Assembly (NCBI GenBank): GCA_903844775.1
Contig: CAIMUZ010000169.1
Coordinates: 1 to 34,777 of the forward strand
DNA length: 34,777 bases
Direction of reading: 5' to 3'
From: an uncultured Burkholderiales bacterium
GTDB taxonomy: Bacteria; Pseudomonadota; Gammaproteobacteria; Burkholderiales; Burkholderiaceae_C
Shown: piece by piece, positions 1 to 8,155 of the stretch
Position numbering within the stretch: the stretch's first letter is position 1
Layout: each line of letters begins with the position of its first letter
Notes under the pieces: generated by a model
What the model was told of the DNA's origin: nothing
The model's input: the letters and a program-made list of their open reading frames with translations, nothing else
The model's database searches: none
Position numbers and translations under genes: made by a program

Positions 1-1352
1 AAATTCAGAATCATGTCGAAAATAGCTTTTAGGTTCTCTGGCGGAAGTGCACGTTCTGCACAATCCTCGAATTTATGCCACATTTCTTCTTGCGACATGG
101 GAGATGTGCCACCTCTACCTACCAGTTGATCTATCCGTCGAGATAGCTTGAGTCCGTTTCTTAAATAAACAATAACTTCAGCGCCCCATTGTTCATCCGA
201 GTCATCGGACATATGAGGATGGGGGCGGGCTTGAGTGAGAATAAGTAGATTTTTCACTTCTGGGGATAGAAATGCGTTATCTTCAAAATCACGTAATCTG
301 ACTGATCCACTCAAAAGTGCTCTAACGGTGACATATTGCACGCTGAATTTAGCCTCGAGCGATGTTTCCGGAAAAGGATTATTTGTATGCATCAGTCTCC
401 GACCATGCGGAAGTACTTCAATTTTTTCAATATTTCCTGTAATAATATTTTCCTCTTGGCGCAGTTGAAGCATCATGGTGATGGCTGGATGTGTACTGCC
501 ACAACATGGAAACTGTTTTAGCGCAATGGTATTGCCTTCAATTTCTAACGGCGAAGCCCAATCTTCGAAAAGCTTTTGAGTATCAAATGTGCCTTCTCCA
601 TTAAAAACATTGAAGAAGCCTTGCACATGTTCAAGACTATATGGGTTGGCGTCATACCCTTGTTTGGCCAGAAGTACTGCCAACAAGCCATTTCTTGCAC
701 ATTGACCAACGTGCAAGGGTTTAACCATGGTCCCAAAATTTGCTTTGATACCTGCTGCCATTGAGGCTGCAATTGAAAGGGCCGTTGATGTTTGTTTTAA
801 GTTGAGACTTAAAAGATGTGACAGTGATGCTGTTGCGCCAAAGGTTCCAATTGTTGAAGTGGGATGCCATCCTTTGTCATAGTGATGAAAACCTAGGGCA
901 CGCGCAAATCTAATTTCTACTTCAACGCCAATTATGTAGGCTATCAATACTTGTTCGCCAGAAAAACAATTTTCTTCTGCAACGGCCAACAAAGGCGCCA
1001 TCAATGGCACGGTATGGTGCCCCCCCATGATGCTACTGAAGTCATCGTAATCAAGTGCATGTGAAGCAGTGCCATTGATGAGGGCTGCATCAAGAGCGCT
1101 TGTTTTTCGGTCAGTACCAAATATCCGACATAAGCCCGTTGCACTTGCAACACCTGACGTGTTTCTCAAGAGTAATGAGGCCGGTTCGACAGTGCCAGCA
1201 AGCATCACGCCAACTGCATCCAAAAGGCACATCTTTGCTCGCTCAATAGACAGTGGCGTTAGTTGAGATTTGTCAAAACTCAAAATTTTTTCTGCCAATT
1301 GGGTGGTAAGTCCATCATCCTTTTTGGTGGAGCATTGGGTGATAGTCACCAT
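1..1352 (-). CDS. MmgE/PrpD family protein (partial, runs off left edge)
   Basis: The minus-strand frame is open from an ATG at 1352 to the window edge, giving 450 codons with no stop. That is close to the usual length of about 450-460 residues, so little is missing. The family includes 2-methylcitrate dehydratase and cis-aconitate decarboxylase; this member's substrate is unknown. Visible family motifs are NGTASHALDYDD at about residues 93-104, GWHPTSTIGTFGATAS at 161-176 and a TMVKPLHVGQCARNGLL block at 208-224. The start overlaps the stop of the upstream GntR gene by one base (TAATG), which points to translational coupling. Its job is probably a dehydration or decarboxylation step in the pathway encoded by the divergent genes from 2179 on, under the same regulator. 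Confidence 0.88.
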   Translation of the reverse strand, partial: MVTITQCSTKKDDGLTTQLAEKILSFDKSQLTPLSIERAKMCLLDAVGVMLAGTVEPASLLLRNTSGVASATGLCRIFGTDRKTSALDAALINGTASHALDYDDFSSIMGGHHTVPLMAPLLAVAEENCFSGEQVLIAYIIGVEVEIRFARALGFHHYDKGWHPTSTIGTFGATASLSHLLSLNLKQTSTALSIAASMAAGIKANFGTMVKPLHVGQCARNGLLAVLLAKQGYDANPYSLEHVQGFFNVFNGEGTFDTQKLFEDWASPLEIEGNTIALKQFPCCGSTHPAITMMLQLRQEENIITGNIEKIEVLPHGRRLMHTNNPFPETSLEAKFSVQYVTVRALLSGSVRLRDFEDNAFLSPEVKNLLILTQARPHPHMSDDSDEQWGAEVIVYLRNGLKLSRRIDQLVGRGGTSPMSQEEMWHKFEDCAERALPPENLKAIFDMILN

Positions 1353-2029
1353 TAGGCCCTTAACAGTTGGAGAGTTCGTTCTCTGGCATGTCGAAGATGT
1401 TTTCGCATTGCTATTTCTGCGCCATCTCCATCGCGAGCGTGAATATGTTCAATAATCGAAGTATGTTCTTTTACGCTATCTGCTAGATCGGGCCTCATAG
1501 CGACTTGAAGCCTGTATAAGCGTAAGGGTGAATACACATCCTTAATGAGAATATTTGCAAGCCATAGATTTCGACTTCCAACCGCTATAAGACGGTGAAA
1601 GTCATTGTCTGGCCCCCCACTGAAAACTGTTTCGGCAATATTTCTATTGTTTGATTTCAACATTTCTACTGTTCTCTTGAGTGCGTTGACCTCTGAGACG
1701 GTCATGTTTTCAGCAGCTTGTCGGGCTGCCATACCTTCAAGAGCTTCTCTTGTACTTAATATTTGAGAGAGCTTCTCATTTGATAAGGCAACTACTTGTA
1801 CGCCAGAATGAGGCGTTCGTTCAAGAAGTCCCCTTTCCTCCAAAGTCCGAATTGCCTCTCTAAGGGGCGCTCGGCTTACGCCTAATTCATCTGCAAGTAT
1901 TTGCTCACGCAATCTCTCTCCGGGCCGATAGCGACCACTAAATATCAGTTGTTCTAGTTTTTCCACGACATGGTCACTGAGTACCCGAGTTTCACGTGTT
2001 TGGAAAATTGTGTCATTCATCATTGCCAT
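1352..2029 (-). CDS. GntR family regulator, FCD (FadR) subfamily
   Basis: A 225-residue DNA-binding regulator. The winged helix-turn-helix covers about residues 15-80 (LREQILADELGVSRAPLREAI and the RGLLERTPHSGVQVV wing). The C-terminal FCD ligand domain follows, with the histidines that usually hold a metal in FDFH-like (H145), EHTSII (H189) and KHLRHA (H211) contexts. Effectors in this family are usually small organic acids. It is divergent from the substrate-binding gene at 2179 and coupled to the MmgE/PrpD gene downstream. No Shine-Dalgarno is visible before 2029: the space is filled by a TTGTATACAA operator-like core. The true start may be one of the ATGs at 2023 or 2020. Autoregulation is an inference from that placement. 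Confidence 0.9.
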   Translation of the reverse strand: MAMMNDTIFQTRETRVLSDHVVEKLEQLIFSGRYRPGERLREQILADELGVSRAPLREAIRTLEERGLLERTPHSGVQVVALSNEKLSQILSTREALEGMAARQAAENMTVSEVNALKRTVEMLKSNNRNIAETVFSGGPDNDFHRLIAVGSRNLWLANILIKDVYSPLRLYRLQVAMRPDLADSVKEHTSIIEHIHARDGDGAEIAMRKHLRHARERTLQLLRA

Positions 2030-2030
2030 A

Positions 2031-2099
2031 TTGTATACAAAATTTATTTATGAATCAATAATTTATCAGTAAAACACAATAAATAAATTTTGTAGACAA
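2031..2099. promoter_or_regulatory. Inverted-repeat operator pair between divergent GntR and SBP genes
   Basis: Two 20-base arms at 2031-2050 and 2080-2099 are reverse complements at 19 of 20 positions. Each arm has a palindromic core, TTGTATACAA at 2031-2040 and TTGTAGACAA at 2090-2099. T-GT-AC-A half-sites of this kind are the known pattern for FadR-type GntR proteins. The region is AT-rich and lies between the two divergent genes, so it probably holds both promoters and the binding sites of the regulator at 1352-2029. Binding itself is inferred. Confidence 0.72.
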
Positions 2100-2178
2100 G
2101 ATTAAAAATCGTAGGCAGAATGCAAAATCGAAGTTCCGTTGAGATTTAGGAAATCCATTAAAACCAAGGAGTAGTCAG

Positions 2179-3396
2179 ATGAAAAAATTATTGAAATTTG
2201 CCACCGTTTTGATAGCGGGCGTAATTTCCTTGAGTGCAGTCCACGCACAACAGGCCATCAAAATTGGTGCCATCAACCCTTATTCAGGACCGTTGGCGCT
2301 ATCTGGAAGTGAGGTCACCAGAGGTTATGAACTTGCTGTTGAAGCAGTAAATGGCAAAGGTGGCATTCTTGGTCGTAAGGTAGAGCTAATTAAAGGTGAT
2401 GCAGGAAATCCTCAGCAGGGTATTAGCATTGTTTCTAAGCTTGTCGAGCAAGATAAGGTCGACCTCTTCATGGGTACATATACAAGTGCTGTTTCAAATA
2501 CTGCCAGTGATTCTGCAGCCCGATATAACAAGATCTATTGGGAAACACATGCCTTGTCTGCTGATTTAACAGAGCGAGGACTTTCAAATTTCATACGAAG
2601 TGGCCCAAGTGCTGTTCATTTTGCAGAGACATCAGTTAAAGGCGCACTTGAGATTATTGCCCCTAAGCTGAATAAAAAGTCTGATCAATTGAAAGTCTGG
2701 ATTGAGCATGAGGATTCAGCGTATGGAACTTCAATAGCACAAGCGCAAAAGAAGTTATTTGAAACAGCAGGCGTCAAAGTTCTTGGTGTTGGATCTCATG
2801 CCTTCCGATCGATTGATTTGACTGATTCGATTTTGCGGGCTCGTGCTGCTGCGCCAGATATTTGGGTATCAACTGGCTATGTGCCAGACAGCATTTTATT
2901 GTTGAGGACAATGCGTGATCAGGGATTTGTACCCCCAGCTATTTTGATGCAAGGCACAGGAGACAGTAAGGAATTTCTTGATGCAATGGGCCCATTCATG
3001 GATGGCATCTTTGTGGTTGGATATCCCAATGCAGATCTAGCCCCAAGTTTTGCACCAGGTGCTGCAGCTTTTATGGACGCGTACCGTAAAAAGTTTGGTG
3101 CTGAGCCAATTGCACCTCAAAGCTTAGAAGCTTATGCAATGGCCCATGTTCTTTTTGATGTCATTACAGTTGCCGGTGGAACAGACATGAAAAAAATGAT
3201 TGCTGCTACTTTGGCTATGGATAAACCTGTCTCGACATATCCCAACGGATTTGGCGCAAAGTTTGACGCAAAGATGCAGAATACGAGAGCCAACCCTAAC
3301 ATTACGCAATGGCAAAAGGGTCGCTCAGTCACCATTTACCCAAATAATGCAGCGTCTGCTGGTACCACCATCATTAACATTCCTCGCGCCAAGTGA
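2179..3396 (+). CDS. Branched-chain-type ABC transporter substrate-binding protein
   Basis: A 405-residue periplasmic binding protein of the LivK/Peripla_BP_6 type. The N-terminus is a typical signal peptide (MKKLLKFATVLIAGVISLSA, probable cleavage after AVHA). AGGAG precedes the ATG. The mature protein opens with IKIGAINPYSGPLALSGSEV and carries ELIKGDAGNPQQGI, the fold I ligand region. It is clearly paralogous to the binding protein at 21775-22998 along its whole length, including the YPNGFGAKFDAKMQNTRA tail. No permease or ATPase gene lies next to it, so it may share the LivHMGF set at 18.3-21.7 kb. It heads the rightward gene run and faces the GntR regulator, so it is probably induced by the pathway substrate. 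Confidence 0.93.
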   Translation: MKKLLKFATVLIAGVISLSAVHAQQAIKIGAINPYSGPLALSGSEVTRGYELAVEAVNGKGGILGRKVELIKGDAGNPQQGISIVSKLVEQDKVDLFMGTYTSAVSNTASDSAARYNKIYWETHALSADLTERGLSNFIRSGPSAVHFAETSVKGALEIIAPKLNKKSDQLKVWIEHEDSAYGTSIAQAQKKLFETAGVKVLGVGSHAFRSIDLTDSILRARAAAPDIWVSTGYVPDSILLLRTMRDQGFVPPAILMQGTGDSKEFLDAMGPFMDGIFVVGYPNADLAPSFAPGAAAFMDAYRKKFGAEPIAPQSLEAYAMAHVLFDVITVAGGTDMKKMIAATLAMDKPVSTYPNGFGAKFDAKMQNTRANPNITQWQKGRSVTIYPNNAASAGTTIINIPRAK

Positions 3397-3406
3397 GGTC
3401 GTCATT

Positions 3407-3438
3407 AGAAGCGAGCGGCAACGAAGGCGCTCCCTTCT
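3407..3438 (+). other. Stem-loop after the substrate-binding gene
   Basis: Arms at 3407-3417 and 3428-3438 pair at 10 of 11 positions around a 10-base loop, beginning 11 bases after the stop of the binding-protein gene. No T-run follows, so it is not a standard terminator. Hairpins here often protect the upstream mRNA and reduce read-through, allowing more binding protein than enzyme. That role is inferred. Confidence 0.5.
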
Positions 3439-3548
3439 TCTATTGGCTTTGAGTTTGAGTCATTTGCATTTTGGATTAAATAACTAATTTCAAAAAAGCT
3501 AATCATTGATTTAGATGAAGTGATTTAACCTTCTTGAGGATATATTTA

Positions 3549-4598
3549 ATGACTTTACAAAAGGGTTGGGTCGCAGATGACCTCAAAAATAATACTCAAT
3601 GGATTCACACCCTCTCTGAGTCAGAGTTAAAAGACATAGAAAAGGCTTTGTCGCGTGCTCGCGATGCAGGTGAGACATTTGAAACTTTGACAAGGGAAAA
3701 TTTCCATTTATCAAGTTTAAAGCCTACTTTCGACCGTGTTCTAAATGAATTGGAAAATGGACTAGGCTTTTATGTCGTCAGAGGTTTGCCTGCTGAAAAA
3801 TATACAAAAGATGAATTGCGCCTCATGTATTGGGGTATGGGCAAGCACCTAGGCACCGCTGTTACACAAAGTAACAGAGGTGACATGCTGGGTGATGTGA
3901 GAGATTTTGGCGTTGATACCTTCAGTAAGAAGGGACGTGGCTATATGTCCAAACAACACCTTCAATTCCATTCAGACACGTGCGATGTTGTGTGCCTCAT
4001 GGTGTTACGAGTTGCAAAGGCTGGTGGTTTAAGTCGTTACTGTAGTTCTATTGCTATACACAATGAAATTGAAAGTAAGCGACCTGACCTGTTGGAGGCG
4101 CTTTATAGCCCCTTTTATATGAGTTGGAAGGGGCAGGAGCTTAAGGGAGAAAAGCCATATTACCTGCAACCTGTATTTTCCAAAGAGCAAGAAAAATTTG
4201 CTTCTCGATTTATCCCTCAACATATTATTGGACATGGTGTTGAGCATTCACAACATCCTGAATTACCAATGCTATCAGCTTTGCAAAAGGAAGCTATAGA
4301 GTACGTAGAGTTATTGGCAAATGATCCTAGATTTTACGGGGAGATGATGTTTCAGCCGGGTGATATGCAGTTCATGAATAACCATGTGATGTATCACTCG
4401 CGAACTGAATTTGAAGATTTTCCAGAGCAAGATAAAAAAAGACATTTGTTGCGCATGTGGCTCTCTGTTCCTAACAGCAGAGTACTAAACGAATCTATGT
4501 ATGCCATTTACCGCAAGCGACAGCCAGGTGACGTACGAGGCGGGTTCCCGTGTGAAACAGGCGAATTGGTTTTTGAAACGCCGGTTATCACTGATTAA
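3549..4598 (+). CDS. TauD/TfdA-type Fe(II)/2-oxoglutarate dioxygenase
   Basis: A 349-residue member of the taurine/2,4-D dioxygenase family, which couples 2-oxoglutarate decarboxylation to hydroxylation of an organic acid. The iron-binding facial triad is visible: H141-x-D143 in LQFHSDTCD, and H283 in NNHVMYHSRTEF. The 2-oxoglutarate-binding Arg is expected in KRHLLRMWLS (R298 or R302). The ATG at 3549 was chosen because GAGGA at 3536-3540 lies 8 bases upstream; an in-frame TTG at 3534 overlaps that ribosome site and is unlikely. It follows the binding-protein gene by about 150 bases and precedes a CoA ligase by 19 bases. An oxidative attack before or around CoA activation is plausible, but the substrate is unknown. 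Confidence 0.88.
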   Translation: MTLQKGWVADDLKNNTQWIHTLSESELKDIEKALSRARDAGETFETLTRENFHLSSLKPTFDRVLNELENGLGFYVVRGLPAEKYTKDELRLMYWGMGKHLGTAVTQSNRGDMLGDVRDFGVDTFSKKGRGYMSKQHLQFHSDTCDVVCLMVLRVAKAGGLSRYCSSIAIHNEIESKRPDLLEALYSPFYMSWKGQELKGEKPYYLQPVFSKEQEKFASRFIPQHIIGHGVEHSQHPELPMLSALQKEAIEYVELLANDPRFYGEMMFQPGDMQFMNNHVMYHSRTEFEDFPEQDKKRHLLRMWLSVPNSRVLNESMYAIYRKRQPGDVRGGFPCETGELVFETPVITD

Positions 4599-4617
4599 AA
4601 TATTTCGGAACTCTTTT

Positions 4618-6306
4618 ATGAACGAATCTACCAAAAGTTTTCTTTTAGCACGTGACTTATTGCAAAAACATCGAATTAACTATCTAGCAGGATGTGCCGA
4701 ATTTAAGTGGCCTGAACTCTCGCATTTTAATTGGGCTCTAGATTATTTTGATTTAATTACAAGCCCAAATTCTAGAGCACTTTCGATCGTTCAAGATGAT
4801 GGCTCACAAGAAAATTTTACCTTTTCACAACTCTCAGTTAGATCTAACCAAGTTGCAAATTGGTTTAAAGGTTTAGGTATTAAACGAGGTGATCGTGTGC
4901 TGCTGATGTTGGGAAACCAGAAGGAGCTCTGGGAGTCAATGTTGGCTTTGATGAAAGTGGGCGCAGTATTGATTCCCACAACCACTTTGCTAGATCAGAA
5001 TGACATGCAGGATAGAGTAGATCGAGGTCATGTTCGGCACGTGATCTGTAATCCGGATGCGATCGCTAGATTAAACAAAGTGACGGGAGATTTCACTCGA
5101 ATTTTGATTGGAAGGGAAGAGAATTGGCACTCATTTTCGGAATCGCATAATGAACCGGCTGTCTTCAATCCTGATACAGCTACTAAAGCAACCGATCCCT
5201 TGTTGCTTTACTTCACATCTGGTACTACATCTAAACCAAAGATAGTCCTTCATAGCCATCAAAGTTATCCAGTTGGGCACTTGTCCACCATGTTCTGGAC
5301 AGGTTTAAGACCAGATGATATTCATTTGAATATATCTTCGCCGGGCTGGGGTAAACATGCGTGGAGTAGTTTCTTTGCACCTTGGAACGCTGGCGCTTGC
5401 ATTTTCATTTATAACTATTCACGCTTCAAAAGCGTTGATCTTCTGAACGTACTTGTCGAGCATGGCGTGACAAGTTTGTGTGCACCTCCAACTGTTTGGA
5501 GAATGTTGATACAAGAAACCCTCTCTAATTGGCCCGTCAAGCTAAGAGAAGTTCTGGGTGCAGGAGAGCCTCTTAATCCAGAAGTTATAGAGCAAGTCAA
5601 GACTGCATGGGGGCTTACCATTCGAGATGGTTTTGGTCAAACTGAAACAACTTGTGCAATTGGTAACTCACCAGGGGAAACCATTAAATTTGGAAGTATG
5701 GGTAAGCCAATGCCAGGTTATCCAGTCGTTCTTCTTGATTTAGAAGGCCAAGTTTCAGATGAAGGTGAAATTTGCTTCGATCTTTCGAATCGACCACTGG
5801 GTCTCATGGATGGCTATTTTGGAGATGCAGAAAAAACAGCTGATGCAATGCGTGACGGTTACTACCATACTTGCGACGTAGCTTCAAGGGATAAAGATGG
5901 ATACATCACCTATGTTGGTAGATCTGATGATGTGTTTAAAAGCTCTGATTACAGATTGAGTCCCTTTGAACTTGAATCTGTTTTGATGACACACCCTGAT
6001 ATTGCTGAAACTGCAGTCATACCGAGTCCCGATGCACAAAGGCTCAATGTTCCAAAAGCGTTCATCGTGCTTCGTTCCGGTGTGCTACCAGATCGGAATG
6101 CGGCCCTGTCAATCTTGCGTTTTGCGCGAGAGCATCTTGCACCCTATAAACGTGTGCGTCGAATTGAATTCGCTGAATTGCCAAAAACGATATCTGGAAA
6201 AATTAGACGATCTCAGTTACGGACGATAGAAAATCAAAACATAAAAACTGGCATTAGAGATATCAATGAATATTGGGAAGAGGACTTTCCAGAGCTCTTT
6301 GCTTAA
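4618..6306 (+). CDS. AMP-binding acyl-CoA synthetase (ANL superfamily)
   Basis: A 562-residue ATP-dependent acid:CoA ligase. The ATP-binding P-loop YFTSGTTSKPK is at 198-208, GFGQTETT at 338-345, the adenosine-binding Asp in YHTCDVASRDKDGY (D420), the hinge GRSDDVFKSSDYRLSP at 434-449, and the C-terminal catalytic Lys in KTISGKIRR (K528). The overall pattern, with GWGKHAWSSFFAPW, resembles medium-chain/acetyl-CoA synthetase-like ligases rather than the aromatic type. The ATG at 4618 was preferred to an in-frame ATG at 4501 that lies inside the dioxygenase gene and adds 39 unrelated residues. It probably activates the acid substrate of the left block, or the product of the dioxygenase. Confidence 0.92.
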   Translation: MNESTKSFLLARDLLQKHRINYLAGCAEFKWPELSHFNWALDYFDLITSPNSRALSIVQDDGSQENFTFSQLSVRSNQVANWFKGLGIKRGDRVLLMLGNQKELWESMLALMKVGAVLIPTTTLLDQNDMQDRVDRGHVRHVICNPDAIARLNKVTGDFTRILIGREENWHSFSESHNEPAVFNPDTATKATDPLLLYFTSGTTSKPKIVLHSHQSYPVGHLSTMFWTGLRPDDIHLNISSPGWGKHAWSSFFAPWNAGACIFIYNYSRFKSVDLLNVLVEHGVTSLCAPPTVWRMLIQETLSNWPVKLREVLGAGEPLNPEVIEQVKTAWGLTIRDGFGQTETTCAIGNSPGETIKFGSMGKPMPGYPVVLLDLEGQVSDEGEICFDLSNRPLGLMDGYFGDAEKTADAMRDGYYHTCDVASRDKDGYITYVGRSDDVFKSSDYRLSPFELESVLMTHPDIAETAVIPSPDAQRLNVPKAFIVLRSGVLPDRNAALSILRFAREHLAPYKRVRRIEFAELPKTISGKIRRSQLRTIENQNIKTGIRDINEYWEEDFPELFA

Positions 6307-6351
6307 CTCTGATGAGTCAGAAATAAGATTCCCCCATTCACTGAAATAAAG

Positions 6352-7740
6352 ATGAATTCAAATAAATTAAGCATCAATGTATTAGTGCCAATTGGGGCCT
6401 TGGGACTTGGAGTCGATGCGGGTGATATTGTGCGTGGTGTTCAATTAGGTGCGCATGCTATTGCATGTGACGCTGGATCAACTGACAGCGGACCAGCTTA
6501 TTTGGCTACAGGTGTTTCAAAATATTCGCGTGCCGCAATTAAAGCTGATTTGCTAATTTTAATGCGTGCTCGTCATGATGCTTCCATTCCATTATTGATT
6601 GGTTCCTGTGGAACTTCAGGGTGTGACAAGGCACTTGAATGGACGCGTGATATTGCGATTGAAATTGCACTTGAACTTGGTCAGCAACCCAAAATTGCGG
6701 TTATTTATTCCGAACAAGAACCTCAACTTATGGCCAGTTTTGCTAAAAAAGGCAGAATGGATGTGCTGCCGCCTAATGAGACGATTGAGCCTGAACTCTT
6801 TAGCGTCTGCGATCACATTGTTGCCTTGATGGGTCCTGAGCCTTATATAGCTGCTTTGAAGGAGGGGGCAGATATTGTTCTTGGCGGACGCACAACGGAT
6901 ACTGCTGTGCTTGCAGCGGTCCCCCTAATGTTGGGAGCGGGTGCTGGACCAGCTTGGCACGCTGCCAAAATTGCAGAATGTGGCGCATTGTGTGCAACAA
7001 GGCCAAGAGAAGGCGGTGTGCTTATTAGGGTTGGCCTTAATAGTTTTGATGTTGAGCCACTTAGACCGACCAACAGTTGCACTCCACATACTGTATCTGC
7101 ACATATGCTTTATGAGAACAGTAATCCCTTTCTGTTGTATGAGCCCGGTGGCGTGTTGGATGTCTCGAAAGCAAATTACTTGGCCATTGATGAGCGAACG
7201 GTGAGGGTGACAGGGTCTACTTTTACTGTTATGCCATACACCATGAAGCTAGAAGGTGCTGCTAGGGGCGGTTGGCAAACAATAATGCTGGTAGGTATTC
7301 AAGACCGGAAAGTTTTAGCGAATATCGATATTTTTCTCAATAGAATGCACGAAGTCTTGACAGCCTTGGTCAATAAGGCCATGGGATCATCTGCAGGTAA
7401 TTTTCACATTTCACTACGTCCTTATGGTTGGAATGCGATCAGCGGACTCCCTGTTGGTAAGCAGGTTGTACCGCCTCAAGAAATTGGCTTACTTTTTATT
7501 GCCACAGCGCAAACGCAAGAGCTTGCTACTCAAATTGCTAAAACTTGCAATCCTTGGTTCTTCCATCTTCCGCTTGAAGAGTCACAGGGCCTTCCAAGTT
7601 ATGGTTTTCCATTTTCACCAGCTGAATTAGAGCGTGGTCAAGTTTTTGAATTCAAACTGAATCATATTGTTCGAGTTGCTGATGGATTTGAACTGGTACG
7701 ATTTAAATATGTCGATTGGAAGGCGCACGCACTTGCCTAA
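6352..7740 (+). CDS. AtuA-like (DUF1446 / acyclic terpene utilization) family protein
   Basis: A 462-residue protein of the family named after AtuA of the Pseudomonas citronellol pathway, whose biochemical role has not been settled. Typical features are the opening PIGALGLGVDAGDIVRGVQLG, CDAGSTDSGPAYLATG, IGSCGTSGCDKA and the ADIVLGGRTTDTAVLA segment at about 175-190. It is longer than the right-block relative at 16961-18292 (443 residues) and shares the layout rather than close sequence. Its last 32 bases overlap a DUF4387 gene, a partner arrangement that suggests the two proteins act together. It sits between the ligase and the SDR/aldehyde dehydrogenase genes, so a step on a CoA thioester or hydroxy-acid is plausible but unproven. 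Confidence 0.87.
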   Translation: MNSNKLSINVLVPIGALGLGVDAGDIVRGVQLGAHAIACDAGSTDSGPAYLATGVSKYSRAAIKADLLILMRARHDASIPLLIGSCGTSGCDKALEWTRDIAIEIALELGQQPKIAVIYSEQEPQLMASFAKKGRMDVLPPNETIEPELFSVCDHIVALMGPEPYIAALKEGADIVLGGRTTDTAVLAAVPLMLGAGAGPAWHAAKIAECGALCATRPREGGVLIRVGLNSFDVEPLRPTNSCTPHTVSAHMLYENSNPFLLYEPGGVLDVSKANYLAIDERTVRVTGSTFTVMPYTMKLEGAARGGWQTIMLVGIQDRKVLANIDIFLNRMHEVLTALVNKAMGSSAGNFHISLRPYGWNAISGLPVGKQVVPPQEIGLLFIATAQTQELATQIAKTCNPWFFHLPLEESQGLPSYGFPFSPAELERGQVFEFKLNHIVRVADGFELVRFKYVDWKAHALA

Positions 7741-8041
7741 ATTAGAAGACTTGTGCCATCAAATTCGATCCAAAAATGCAGGTCCTTTTTGGATAACAGT
7801 GGATCTTTTCTTTAAAGATCGGGCAACTTTCGATCGTTATTCTGAAGTTAAAGAGTTGCAGCCAGATCAGTTGGGACCATTGTTTGGCGTGCGCGTTGAT
7901 CAAGTTAGTTGCTATCTGGTACCTGAACTTTCGGTTTTAAAAATTTCTTATCCACGCAAGGATCCGCAGGGGGGCGTGGTGGAGAGAGATCTACATGGTG
8001 GCCAGCAATACATCCGAATCGTTGATCTGGAACTAAGTTGA
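7709..8041 (+). CDS. DUF4387 family protein
   Basis: A 110-residue protein matching the DUF4387 pattern: IRSKNAGPFWITVD at about 19-32, a DLFFKDRATFDRY segment, then PRKDPQGGVVERDLHGGQQY and a terminal IVDLEL. The function is unknown. Such proteins are commonly found beside AtuA/DUF1446 proteins. The ATG at 7709 gives the usual short N-terminus before the IRSKNAGP motif and overlaps the AtuA-like gene by 32 bases; upstream in-frame ATGs at 7667 and 7682 would lengthen it inside that gene. The overlap argues for co-translation with the AtuA-like protein, probably as the small subunit or partner. Confidence 0.82.
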   Translation: MSIGRRTHLPKLEDLCHQIRSKNAGPFWITVDLFFKDRATFDRYSEVKELQPDQLGPLFGVRVDQVSCYLVPELSVLKISYPRKDPQGGVVERDLHGGQQYIRIVDLELS

Positions 8042-8066
8042 TTCATTTAAATTTAAACAGCATAAC

Positions 8067-8087
8067 GATGATTCGTCATCAGTTTTT
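8067..8087 (+). terminator. Weak hairpin with TTCG loop and T-rich tail
   Basis: GATGA at 8067-8071 and TCATC at 8076-8080 pair around a TTCG loop and are followed by AG and five Ts, with another T-run at 8095-8103. The stem is only 5 bp, so it is at best a partial terminator inside the 114-base gap between the DUF4387 gene and the SDR at 8156. It may separate two transcription segments. Confidence 0.38.
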
Positions 8088-8155
8088 ATTCTCTATTTTT
8101 TTTGTCAATTTGCCGAAGTCGAAATAGGGTGAAAACTTAAAGAGAAAGAACCACC

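Noticed and set aside
2031-2099. Inverted repeat as insertion-sequence ends
   Set aside because: Only 29 bases separate the arms, no transposase is present, and the cores match GntR operators between divergent genes.
4501-4617. N-terminal extension of the left CoA ligase to an ATG at 4501
   Set aside because: The extension overlaps about 100 bases of the dioxygenase gene in another frame and adds residues unlike any ligase; the ATG at 4618 gives the normal length.
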